From positions 41,033,631 through 41,097,630 of the forward strand of contig NC_092568.1 in assembly GCF_037975245.1 (NCBI RefSeq): a stretch of 64,000 nt of DNA. The letters are read 5' to 3'. This document shows positions 24,848 to 35,954 of this stretch, one piece after another. A model generated the notes under the pieces. It was given only the letters and a program-made list of their open reading frames with translations, was not told the DNA's origin and made no database searches. The first letter of the stretch is position 1. Each line of letters begins with the position of its first letter. A program made the position numbers and the translations under genes. This DNA is from Apostichopus japonicus. Lineage: Eukaryota; Echinodermata; Holothuroidea; Aspidochirotida; Stichopodidae.

Positions 24848-25425
24848 GTTCTTAATATAGCGCCAAATACCAAAAGGCCTCTAGGGGCTTTACAAAACCT
24901 AAAACAAATACCAAAAACTAAAAAGACAGAGAAATCAAAGGAATAAAAAGTCTAGAAAAAACATAAACAAAAATTAAACAGTATGTAAAATACGAGCACA
25001 AAATTCTAAAAACACGACAAGACTATGAAACAGAACAAAACCTATAAAAAAAACAAGTATAAGCACATAAAGTTGTACAAAAGTAAAAGTCTAGATAAAA
25101 ACACGAGCATATAAAAGTGACAAAATCACGTTGAGAAACTAAAAAGATGTGTTTTTAAAATTTCCTTCAATAAAGCGAGAGATTTGGCAGTCTGTATGTC
25201 GTGTGGTAGGTCGTTCCAAAGCTTTGGTGCAGCGACCGAGAAAGCAAGATCTCCGTAGTTCTCGGTTGAGACGTTTTTCGGGACCACGAGGAGTGCCTGC
25301 GATACTGAACGGAGCGAGCGTCCCTGGTTGTAAGCAGCAAGATGATCTCTGATGTAAGCAGATTATTGTCTAGAATTCTGCTGCTACGAAACTTCGGAGT
25401 GACATAACCACTCTGCAATCATATC
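24784..25425 (-). mobile_element. LINE 3' end on minus strand, at the duplication boundary
   Basis: A (TAA)n tract on the plus strand (24,784-24,845) is the 3' tail of a minus-strand LINE. Its 3' flank includes TATTTGGCGCTATATTAAG. Reading the minus strand gives GRSLRSVSQALLVVPKNVST, NYGDLAFSVAAPKLWNDLPH and KSLALLKEILKTHLF, the C-terminal region of CR1/L2-group ORF2. It is 5' truncated. Its tail marks exactly where similarity between copies A and B ends. Confidence 0.85.
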
Positions 25426-25474
25426 TTTTATTTTTCAAAACACCCTTTTCTGTTGTTCCTGTTCTTCCTAACAG

Positions 25475-26417
25475 GAAACTGCTGAGCTCCAGAAGAAGCA
25501 GCAGTGGTACCAACAAAACCAGGTAAACATGCAAAAGGATGACGAAGAAGAGTACATGGAATACTGCAGTGAAGCTATGTTTAGAATCAACATATTGCAA
25601 CTGAGACTAAACAGGTAGGGATAAAAGCACCTATCCCTGCTTCCCTCACCCCCCCCCCCCTCCAACTACCATCCATGTCCCTTCAATCCCTCCACAAACA
25701 AGTTGTTGGTAAATCCATTTTGACAAATATCCAACTTCAACGAAGACTTAACCTTCAACAAGAGATTTCTATGTACGATGTACACTATGTTATTATATTC
25801 TTGGCCACATCCTCATTCCCTACGACTCACACCCATTATGATCTTCCCTGCCTATGGCAAATACCACCCGAGTTCCCTGTTTTTGGCCAAAACAGGGGAG
25901 ATTTAATATCTATCGAGTTTGTAATGATAGCCATACTGAACGCTCCTCTGCACAAATTCATGATTAAAGTTAAACACACAGTGTACTATATCAGTGGTCA
26001 AGCCAAATTTGTCTTCACACAGGAAAGTAGTGCTGGTCACTAGAGCTCTTGTGTTTACAATCATATGGTGGCTGGTCAATTAGGTGCGCCCAAGGATGGA
26101 TCCTAATGGCAGTACTTGGGGTGGTTTGTGCTATCATGTAACAAATTATTAATGCTCCAGTGAATTTGTGGAATGTTTTTCTATAGGCAGGCTTGACCGT
26201 CATGCCGCACCAAACTTGCTGGTGGTGCTACTGTTGGCAGATGTTTTGATTGGCAGATGACTTAGTTTGAACTATTACCTTAGACATGTCGTATGATCTC
26301 ATTACTTGAAAGTGTGTATTGTTTCTTACTTTCAGACACAAGGATATGGCTCCAATGAAGTACATGGCTCTGGAACAGAAACTCAGAACAGATAGTAGAC
26401 TTTCAGAATTCTTCTAG
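25475..26417 (+). CDS. Orphan 3' terminal exons of an unidentified coiled-coil gene
   Basis: Two exons, 25,475-25,614 and 26,336-26,417, have good acceptors (CTTCTTCCTAACAG and TTTCTTACTTTCAG), a donor AG|GTAGGG and matching phase. They encode about 74 residues. The first exon is charged and helix-prone (ETAELQKKQQWYQQNQ, DDEEEYMEYC). The second ends LEQKLRTDSRLSEFF and a stop. I do not recognise the family. No 5' exons are visible between the end of the duplicated block and this point, so the rest would be left of copy A or is lost. Either copy A landed inside this gene or this is a gene fragment. Confidence 0.6.
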
Positions 26418-26598
26418 TCTAGTAAAAGAAAGAGAAAGAAAGATATTATAAGATATAAAAGCTGGCTGTTAAACATATGATTAAAAAAATCATTATTTAT
26501 TGTACTTCATCTTTAATTGCCTTGACCTACCAGTTGTACCTTTATATACCTTTTTATACCTTATACACCTTTATGTACCTTTATGTACCTTTATGTAC

Positions 26599-26602
<4 letters not shown>

Positions 26603-26655
<53 letters not shown>
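26603..26655. repeat. (AT)n microsatellite
   Basis: Pure TA repeat following a short run of ACCTTTATGT decamers (26,540-26,600). No coding content. Confidence 0.9.
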
Positions 26656-26657
<2 letters not shown>

Positions 26658-28008
26658 TGGCTGACAATTTTAAATGTTATAGAAACCCTCATCCCCACCC
26701 TCCACCCATCCTCCCCAACATCCATCACCCATTCAGTCAAAACCTTCTGGTAAAAGTATGCAGGTTATATCCAAGATGAGGGTTTGCACAATGATTATTT
26801 GTACTTTTGCAACATTGACTGGCTCCTCGTTCTCAACTTAAATCATATTATAATGCTAAATGGTTCCTAGCTAGCAGATGAATTAATGCAGAAAGTTACT
26901 ATTGGTTCACAGTGATCATAACAATATAAATGGAGGTAATGCTTCTATTAATATAGCGGTTTTAAAGATATTCACTTTGAAAGTTTTTAAATGTCTGGAA
27001 TGTTCCTTTGAGGCCAATTTCATGATGACATCAGCATGGGATAGCAGCATAGCAAAGATGACATTTTGTTGGGAGCCATAAAAGTATTTTGGTTTGACAC
27101 TTTGACTTTGTGTGGCTTCTGGAACTGTCCTGATAGGCGAGGGATGGGTTAGCTAGACTAGGTTGTCCAGCCATATTTATCGATGAGCTATTGGTGTTAA
27201 AAGGATAATCTCTCAAAAATGTGACAAGGCTTTAGATATCTTTAGACATCAATGACAGCTGTCTGTAATGGTCTATGTTATATTAACAAATTTTATTTCC
27301 GACTGTCATTCCTTGACACTTCATTACCCCTTTAGCCAGGTGAAACCAAGACCAATCATGTAACCGCATGAGGACTATTGCAAGTGCCATTGTTAAAGTT
27401 ATCCAATACATGGTTATCAAATTTGCAGTGCATGTTAATAATTTAATAAAAGAGAGTATACGAATTTCAGCTACCAGTAGTGATTAAAATTGTATAGATT
27501 TTGTTTAGTGCAAAACAGCACTGATGTGAATATTTGCAAATAAAATGAATACCACAAAGACCCATTTCTCCTCAGTATCTCCATGTTTTTGTGTTAACAT
27601 CTTCCACAACTTTCATTCTGTTTATTCTTCTGCTTCTACTGTTAGTGGAAAATTGGTTGGAAATTGGAACCATTTGTATCGAAATATCTAAAGAAAAATT
27701 CCAACTTTCGAAAGTAGAATATTTCGAGACAAGGCATGCCGATATTCCAACAACAACACGAGAGAGATAATGTATTTGTTGTCATTCTCACTGTACTTTG
27801 TCACTGTTAGGATGTATTGCAGTATCGTCATCATCCTGCCTTTGTAAACCGTGCAATATAACAGCTGTAAGTGTCCTCGTCCTACGTATCTTTGCTGCTG
27901 TATATTAGACCTTTACGACCACCCCCTGTTTCACTGATCCAGCAAGCTCCATTACGCGCGAGACTTCTCATCAAAGTTTAACGCCCACACACAGTGACAT
28001 CAGGAATT

Positions 28009-28010
<2 letters not shown>

Positions 28011-28104
<94 letters not shown>
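28011..28104. repeat. (AT)n microsatellite
   Basis: About 94 bases of pure TA repeat in the spacer between the duplicated copies. It produces a false Ile-Tyr open frame. Confidence 0.95.
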
Positions 28105-28107
<3 letters not shown>

Positions 28108-28811
28108 TCTCTATTCACCCTCCGTATATGATGGTAGCCGGTATGTGTTGCGATGACGAATAGCAATTACGACAGTAATATAGATATGTCTGGTCTTTGT
28201 ATATATGATCCCTGAAATTAAAGCAACCATGAGCGAGTCTGCGCTTTCGCTTCCAGGAATAACTACAATTCACATCTGAATGGGCGGGGTGTGAACTACA
28301 TTCGACGTTACGATATCCATACACATAGTACATTATTAACATCATTTCAATATCATAGGTGTCCGGTGCAGTACCTGGTTACGACAGAAAGGTAAGTAGG
28401 CATATTTGCTGATAAGTCAATTGCACCTTCTTATTATTTAATGTATAATTTGGTAAATTAGACTGTTATTGTAGTGGAATACATGGTTACTCAGCCCAGT
28501 GACTTTAATCTCTTGTCATTTGTTGGTGAATGTTTAATATTCTGTAGAACTGAGGCACCACTGCTCATTATATCTGAAGCCGTCTGGAACAGGAGAGTTT
28601 ACTGAGATTTGACTCCAACGTATCGCAAAACATGATGCAGTTGCTACTTGTAATCATCTAAAGACAACGTATTTCAGCTGGCTATTGCTTGTGCTTCTAG
28701 ATTATTTTGGCCTGATGGTCTCTAGTTGGTTAAAATCCAGATCGACGCAGGTCCCTGATGTTCTTAATTCAGTCCCATAAGCGTTGCTAGTCGGTTCGTG
28801 ATATCTGTACA

Positions 28812-29060
28812 TTTGTATGTATGTATGTATTTTAGATCCTCCTGCAAGCAGGAACTCGCGAAGTGGCCTCATTGGCTTATTAAAGCCGCAAGCTGACCGA
28901 AGTCAGTCTCTTAGATTCATATTTAACGTCCATGATTATAAATTGTCTATTTTCAACAACTCTGTAACCGAACGGCGTATATTAATCTTGGAGTGACTCA
29001 AACTGGGGACCTTATGATTGGAAGGCACCGGCGTTAACCACTGAGCTAACACTCCTTAAA
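28812..29060 (-). mobile_element. tRNA-derived SINE
   Basis: The minus strand begins GGAGTGTTAGCTCAGTGGTT (an A-box region like TRGCNNAGTGG) and continues to GGTCCCCAGTTTGAGTCACT (B-box region like GGTTCGANTCC) with tRNA-like spacing of about 45 bases. It goes on through a tRNA-unrelated body with GACTTCGGTCAGCTTGCGGC to a 3' tail of ATAC tetranucleotides at 28,815-28,835. A real tRNA is excluded by the degraded B-box, the unpaired acceptor end and the 180-bp body. This is the architecture of a Pol III SINE. Confidence 0.75.
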
Positions 29061-29968
29061 CACTCCTTATTTGACTGGGACGAGTAGGCTTAAGCACTGC
29101 AGTTATCTTTCAGAGTACACATGACTGTGTGTGGGGGGGGGGGCGCTGCCTTATTTTTATGTCCTCCCCTCCCATATTTATCGGAGAAGATAACGCGGTG
29201 AGCAACCGAAATCAGAGGGTACACATCAGTTTGTACGCCAGTGTTAAAGTGTGACTTTAGTCATAACATTACTTCCCGATATATTGTACACCGTTCAAAT
29301 AATGCTAACAAATCAGGCTGTTTTTCCTGTGTATTTCCTGTAATGGTTGCTTGAGAAATGACTTATTAACGTCTGAGGTTCATCAGCCTTAAAGTGCCCG
29401 GACTTCTTAGTCTAACTCACGGAACATTAGGTCAGAACTTCAGATGCAACACAAAACCGTCAATTCCAATGGGAAAACCAGAGTTTTATTGCCTCAAATA
29501 ACAAGTTAACAATGCCTGATGTTAACAAGTTAACAATGTCAAATGGTGTTAAATATAATTCAGGGTTTATTGTTGGTTACATGAAGCGAAGAGAACATTT
29601 TTGGTGGCGTTTTTTATACATGTAAAGCAATGGATTAACATTAATCTCTTCACCGAGGAGCCGATGCCATCGTTAACTCAGCCTTAAACGAGCATTCCAT
29701 AGATTAAATACATTTTAAACCTAAAGTTGAAACATCGATTCAACTTTACTTGCACTTTTCTTCGTTTGGTTTTCTTGTACTTTGTCAAGTCTGCCCAAAG
29801 TAAGACATTTGTTATTGCGATTAGCAGCAAATTATGGACAAACCGTGTGGGAGCATTGGGGCTGTTGTAAATGGGAGGGGGCAATCTTCACTGACATCGA
29901 TGCGATTGCCTGATATGATCCGATCAATTAACTTTATCAATTAGTCCATCTTCATAGTATTTCTGAGG
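29061..29968. other. Unique spacer before copy B
   Basis: No gene recognised. It contains a G-run at 29,132 and a short tandem AACAAGTTAACAATG repeat near 29,500-29,540. The minus-strand open frame 29,684-29,884 has no family features. Confidence 0.5.
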
Positions 29969-30224
29969 CATCCAATAGTGAAATACGTCACAACTCAGTG
30001 GTACTCGAATGTTTTTTTCGTACTCGTGAGCGAGTCATCGGCTTTCACTTGCAGATCCTGACATCTTCAAAGGCGTATAGGTTGGAATGAGTAAAATGAA
30101 ATGAAATTACTACAGGGGACAAACTTGTAGAGAAACATTCGTTCAGAACCACCACTTTTCAACAATAAGTGAAGGAGTGTAAATAAAGTTCTCCGAAAAT
30201 ATGTCTAAATGGTAATGGTAAAAC

Positions 30225-31087
30225 ATGATTATATCGGTGTCCAAAGGCCACAGCCAGGTTGAGGTACCGAAAGCGTCGAATTTTTCCCGAAAAAGCTTGG
30301 TGATGCTTTTATTCATAGATTATCATCTGTAAGGAACCTGGGCGTCAGTTTTTATTCCACCATGAGCATGTCTGAGCATATAAAAAGTGTTTGTGAGAGT
30401 GTTAATTTTCATATTCGGAATTTGTGGAGAACTCGTAGGTTCATTTCGCAGGATGCTTGTCACCGTGCAGTGAGGGCCTTGGTCTTGTCGCGCATTGATT
30501 ATGCCAATTCCTTATATTGTATGGTGCTAAGGAAAGTGATCTTAGGCGATTTCAGAGCCTTCAAAATAAAGCTGTGCGTATAGTGTTTTCTTGTGGACGC
30601 GACTAGCGCTCTTCACAGCTTCTGTGTACTCTACACTGGCTGCCTGTTAAGAACAGGATTAGGTACAAAATCCTTTTGTATGTTTTGAAATCTCTGCATG
30701 GTGAGGCTTCCAGTTATCTGATTGATTTTCTTTCTTTGTATAATGCTCCTCTAAGTAATGTTGATGGTTTGAGGCGTAGACTCCGCTCCTCATCTGATAC
30801 CACCAGACTCATTATTCCACGCTCAAAGCGTAAAACTGGTGACAAATCTTTTCAAGTTATTGGTCCCCGTCTCTGGAACCAGCTGCCTGTGGGTATACGA
30901 ATGGCGGTTTCTGTCTCGGTCTTCAAAGGTCTGATGAAAACATATTTATTACTAAGGAGTAATGTTTGTATTTTTGCTTGGGTTTAGGCTTGGTGTTTGT
31001 TGTTATTGTGTAGTTTATATTTGCTTCTGTTAAGCGCTGTGATCTTTTGTAGAGCGCTTTATCAAATACCTAGTAATAATAATAATA
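30225..31087 (+). mobile_element. Truncated LINE 3' end (CR1/L2-like), copy B
   Basis: Counterpart of the LINE remnant at 254-1,110. It shares the TAG after the CGRD residues and ends in a shorter (TAA)n run. It keeps about 12 extra bases near 30,745, coding for part of the segment before SNVDGLRRRLRSS, which copy A has lost, and has its own 1-base insertion near 30,515. The open stretch 30,676-30,987 encodes the C-terminal RT-associated domain with GPRLWNQLPVGIR. It is not an active element. Confidence 0.85.
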
Positions 31088-31473
31088 GCAACTGACTTTT
31101 GACCTTTAACAAAAGCTAGTAGTGTTCTGGCACTAATTTTGACTCACCTACAATCCTAATCTGAGGTGAATCCATGCTTTCCTTCTCGAGTGTCATGTTT
31201 ACATACTTTTGACATATGGACCTCATCTGAACCCAAATCACATGTGACTTTCACTAGAATATCATACAGATAATAGTAGTAGTAACATTCCCTCTTAAGT
31301 TAAAGTGTTTAAAAGTTTGCGTCTGCTAATCCCGAAATTACCTCTACTAAAAGCATTAGAGCACGCATCTAAAAATCATAGTCTATACATATGTCAACTA
31401 TGAACAAGCTTCCCTCCCTGAGTTATTGTGTTTACAAGCTAGGTGTCACTAGCATACATACAAATGTGCCATA

Positions 31474-32003
31474 GTATGGAACGCCGAAAGGGAAATGTGT
31501 TATGTTGTTTACTTCTATGCTGTTTGTTATCATGTTGTTGTCTCCTTTGATGTTGTTGTCTCCTGTTGTTTTCTCCGTTGATGTTGTCTCCGTTGATGAT
31601 GATGTCTCCTTCAACGTTGTTGTCTACTTTGATGCTGTTGTCTCATTTGATGTTGTTGTCTCCTTTGAAGCTGGCGGCGCTGTTCACTTTTATGACGACA
31701 AAATACGTATACAAATTCAATTAATTTAGTGCTTCAGAACTAGACAAAATATCCGAGAGAGACCGACTAGCCCATATTGTAGGGCTAGGTTATACGAACA
31801 AAATGATATCAGAAATGATGGAAATCTCTGTAAAATTGGTGAAGAACATACGAAATTCTTTAAGCCTAAGAAAAAGACTAATATGTGGTCAAGTTACAGG
31901 CACGGACATAAAAGGAGAGAACAACATCAAACGAGACAACAACATGATAACAGACAGCACAGAAGTGAACAACATACTACATTGCCCTTTCGGCGTTCCA
32001 TAC
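31474..32003. mobile_element. Inverted-repeat element with subterminal minisatellite
   Basis: A perfect 19-bp inverted repeat bounds the element: positions 31,474-31,492 and 31,985-32,003. Inside each end the similarity continues, imperfectly, for about 100 bp through GTTGTTGTCTC-type tandem units, on the plus strand at the left and the minus strand at the right. No transposase is present. This layout is typical of non-autonomous DNA elements with subterminal repeats. I could not define a clear target-site duplication, so the superfamily is open. Confidence 0.65.
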
Positions 32004-32089
32004 CATAATAGCTAACCACAACTGTCAGTTTCATGATGAACTGTGTGGTTCTCCTTCCGAGTGAAATATCTTGCCACCAAAGTTCCCTA

Positions 32090-32365
32090 TTTGGCTAGTA
32101 CTGACTGGTACTGAATAGAAGTGAACAAAATGTTATACCAGCGACCTTATACAAGGATCGTGTAATGTTTCATTGAGCTAACCTGTTAATCATTTTCTTT
32201 TTCCTTCATTTGGACCCTAAATGATATTGGCTAGTACTGACTGGTACTGAATAGAAGTGAACAAAATGTTATACCAGCAACCTTATACAAGGATCGTGTA
32301 ATGTTTCATTGAGCTAACCTGTTAATCATTTTCTTTTTTCTTCATTTGGACCTAAATGATATTAA
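32090..32365 (+). repeat. Two-unit tandem duplication, about 137 bp per unit
   Basis: The stretch from TTGGCTAGTACTGACTGG through CAAGGATCGTGTAATGTTTC to CATTTGGACC-TAAATGATAT occurs twice back to back (about 32,091 and 32,228), nearly identical. It is only in copy B, in the part not shared with copy A. No coding capacity. Confidence 0.85.
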
Positions 32366-33960
32366 TTACAAAAATATCCTACTTGTATTAAACGTGCTCT
32401 ACCCAGGTACAAATTTCAGTATTGAAAGTGTATACTGTGCTCAATAAATCTCTTTCTATCTACTCAGAAAGTATCTATCTTTCATTGTGGTTTTTATGAA
32501 ATTATAACTTTCCTAGTATTGCTAGTGTGTGTGATCGTGGGCGTTTCACATGTAAACCAGTATGTGTAAGGTGGTACACGCACATTTTTTTTACAACATA
32601 CCGTACTAGCTATTGGTACTACAACTACGAACATTACTGCTTGCTGTATTCATATTGCAGCCTTGCAGGTCCTAAACTAATTTAAAGTGCTGATTCGGCC
32701 TAGTGCTTATTACCTACATGTAACAACGTCAGTGCTAATGTCGTTCTACTCTCCAGGGACTAGCCTAAACCTAAGTTCCTTTACCACGAACGTTAGACTG
32801 AAAATCGTGCGCATTACCTGTTTTTTACACACAGACAAAACAAGCACAGATTTGCAGTGGGAAGCAATGAGTTCGGTTTAAGCATGTACTTGAAAATCCT
32901 TTGATAAATCGCACAACAATGTCTTCTCTGTTCCAAGAGTTGTATTTCGAACAACAACGGTTCGCAAACCTCTGTCGGGGTCACGTCGGGATCAAAACTG
33001 GGTCAACACATGAGTTACTACAAAGGTTCCAGGGCTCCGCCTGGAACCAAAAATGAAAGTCCCGTACACCATAGTGGTTCTCGTTAAAGTACCAGGAATA
33101 CGAAAACTTACGTTTAGACGAAAGACAATATTAGTTTATACGCTAAAGTCATCATGACAATATTCAGTTAGGAAATTACCGTATAAGCCTTCCATGCTTG
33201 AAACTTTAAAACATTGAGTCGGCAAATTACCGTTTTGAACATTAATCTTTTATAAAGGATTTATCCAATCTCAAAGATGATATTATTATATTATTTGTTA
33301 CGTTCAGCATAGTTAATTATTTCCAAAACCGGTAATTAATAAATGCTGATGAGATATCTGACGTTTTAACGATGACGTTGCATATACGCATCCGTATTTC
33401 AGTTTTATAGTAATTCTCCTTCCGTGTTCCTCAATTTACGGAAGCTCAATAGGGCTCAAATACTCCTTTTTTTTCGAATTCTTTTTTTCGAAAGCCGAAT
33501 GCCGTTTTTTCGAATTCCGAATTCTTTTTGCGAAATGGTGCTACATGACTTATCTTATATTTATGTGACACACTAGGCTATAGCGTATAGGCAGGAAGAA
33601 CAACATACTTCAAAAGAAGTCCAGTAAAAAGCACTGAGATAGGACAAACAATATTCACATTTTCTTGTATTAACAAACAGATTGATCTCTATACTAGGGA
33701 CAACAGGCTTCTTCCCAAGCCTCGACAAATGTTTTTCAAAGTACTCGCTATTTGGAGACCGTGACTAGAAATATACGGTACTCGCGAAAACGCAAAATGC
33801 ACTCGACACTATGATTGATGTTCAATTCTCCATAATACAGATCTACAACATCAATAATTTCTGTGAACAATGATTAGGTACTTGGGCAGATACATGGAGC
33901 TACGTAATTGCCTTAGGTCAAGGGGTGGCCTGGGGGTAGGGATGGCGGCACGTGCCTCCC
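32366..33960. other. Copy B-specific stretch without gene
   Basis: This stretch is absent from copy A between the minisatellite element and the shared sequence that starts near 33,963. I see no protein family in any frame. It includes a perfect hairpin at 33,025-33,048 (GGTTCCAGG and CCTGGAACC around GCTCCG) and T-rich runs near 33,470-33,530. Confidence 0.5.
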
Positions 33961-34936
33961 AAAATAAAAGGTTTTGAAGCAGCCTACTTATTTTGGCTGG
34001 AGGTCCTTCTAGAGTGCTGTTGTGATGCCGGAGTATAAAATCACACTGATAAAATGGAAATATATTCCTTACTGCCAAGTAACTTTGCACTCACATGTTG
34101 CCTAGAGTAGCTGACATTAAGACCCAGCATGAACTGTCACTTTCCAGAAACCAGAAATGAAAATATTTATATTATGAGAATTAACTATAATTAAACATAA
34201 CTTTTCTTTTAAGTTGGCTTGTTCGATTTAAAACAATTACAAGGCAGTGAAAGTTAATTTTTAAATAACCAAACTGAAACCTACCAAATCAATTTATATA
34301 AACTCACTTGATAACAGAGAATTAATATTGCCTCTTATGCAAGACCAGGAATGAAAATGCTTAAAATATGCACCTCCAGATAAAAGTTTAAAAAATATTT
34401 GTTTTTTTCTACAACATAAATTCTGGAAGTACCATCTAGCAGTTTGGTTTAATATCTTGGCAAAGGGAAATACAATGATAGAGAAACAAACTTAACCTTC
34501 TTGAAGGTGAGTGAGAAACTTGACAACACAAATTGGGGATGTATATGATCACTTTGCATTAAAATGTGCATTTGAAGTTATATATTACAGCCTGTCTTTT
34601 ATATGGTTGTGGAGATAACCCCAGTAGAAATTATGCTTCTTCGTGTCAAGAGTATGGATTACATTAACATATCTGCGTTGCATTAAGTTGTATAAGTGTT
34701 TGTGTCAACTGTTTCACTAGCGTATGATACAAGTAGTCTTAAAATACAACTATTGACAGCTTCTGCAATGAACATATACCTATCAAACTTTTTCGTAACA
34801 CGTAAAACATGAAGTCCTCTTAATGACCCAATTTGAAATCACTAACGTGTACGTCATTCAACTTCAGCACTTGGTTAATGATTGAAGACCACATGCCAAA
34901 CTTGCTGAACATATAGAGAAAGATATTTATTTGTAT

Positions 34937-34985
34937 TTATATATATATATATATATATATTTATTTATTTATTTATATATATATC
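34937..34985. repeat. (AT)n/(TTTA)n microsatellite, copy B
   Basis: Short counterpart of the 180-bp (AT)n tract at 3,710-3,890. Confidence 0.85.
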
Positions 34986-35954
34986 TACATATATTATATG
35001 TATAGAAATAACGGAAAAACTGTTAAACAACTATGCTTCATTTAGCGAATGGGGCCCGCTGACAAGTACCAAACAATAACCATACGACAGCTGAAACCGG
35101 TCGTAGCCCGGCAGTAAGACGATGTAGAATTGATATGAAACATGCAGTCAGTAAACCTAATGGGCGCCATGTACTCTAAAGGGACCATTGTTTATTCATC
35201 TTTGTACAACACCTAATTGTATCCTACTCATTTGATTGGTCAATTGCTCGTTGATTGCATGCAAAATCCGCTCTATTCCACTCTATGAAATAGAACCATG
35301 GGTTATACTATTTGGGTAGCACTTTTTTCAATGGTAAGAGAGCAGAGAAACGTGTCTGTTCAAAACAATCTGTTGCATGAGTGCATTTTACCCAATATGT
35401 TGTATAAAACAAATAATGAATAGTTTCCATTCGTGCAATAGTGCAAATATTTCATTCGTTGAAAGATGTATTTTGTTCCATTCAACGAGGCGCACCCGAG
35501 TTGAATGGAACATGAAATATTTGCACTATTGCACTCATAACCATTCATTATTTGTATAATATACCAGTGGCCTTGTATCAACGTGGACTCTCCTTTAGTT
35601 GAAGGGAGGGGGCATTTCCATTGCTGCACCAGTGCTCTGTTTGTTCATTGCTACTCCACTGCATTGAATGATTCATTGAGTAACGGTCTTGCTCAACTTG
35701 TGTCATAATAACGACATACAATGGAATAGTAGAAGAATGACTCCATGAACTGCCAGAAGAATGTTCAAAATGTGTTGTAGCCCTATAGTATTGTACAAGA
35801 AATAGCATTGTGGCCACTGCCGTAGTTGTTTACCTATATGTATGAAGTATCACATTCAGTAGATTGTACGGCATGATGTTCTGAAACCTTACTAGTCACG
35901 ATATACACTTATGGTTCATACACTTTTCTTTATACTTCCATCCTATATATAGAA

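Larger units (their letters stand above)
26418..28814. other. Spacer without recognisable gene
   Basis: AT-rich unique sequence containing (AT)n at 26,603 and 28,011-28,104. A 33-base stretch at 28,360-28,392 sits between an AG and GTAAGT (TATCATAG ... AGAAAG|GTAAGT) and is open, but it is too short to call an exon. No conserved protein is visible in any frame. Confidence 0.6.

Noticed and set aside
28360-28392. 33-base microexon between AG and GTAAGT
   Set aside because: Open and well flanked, but too short and without a partner exon to support it.
28980-29060. Possible tRNA gene on the minus strand
   Set aside because: A- and B-box-like words are present, but the acceptor ends do not pair and a SINE body with tail follows.
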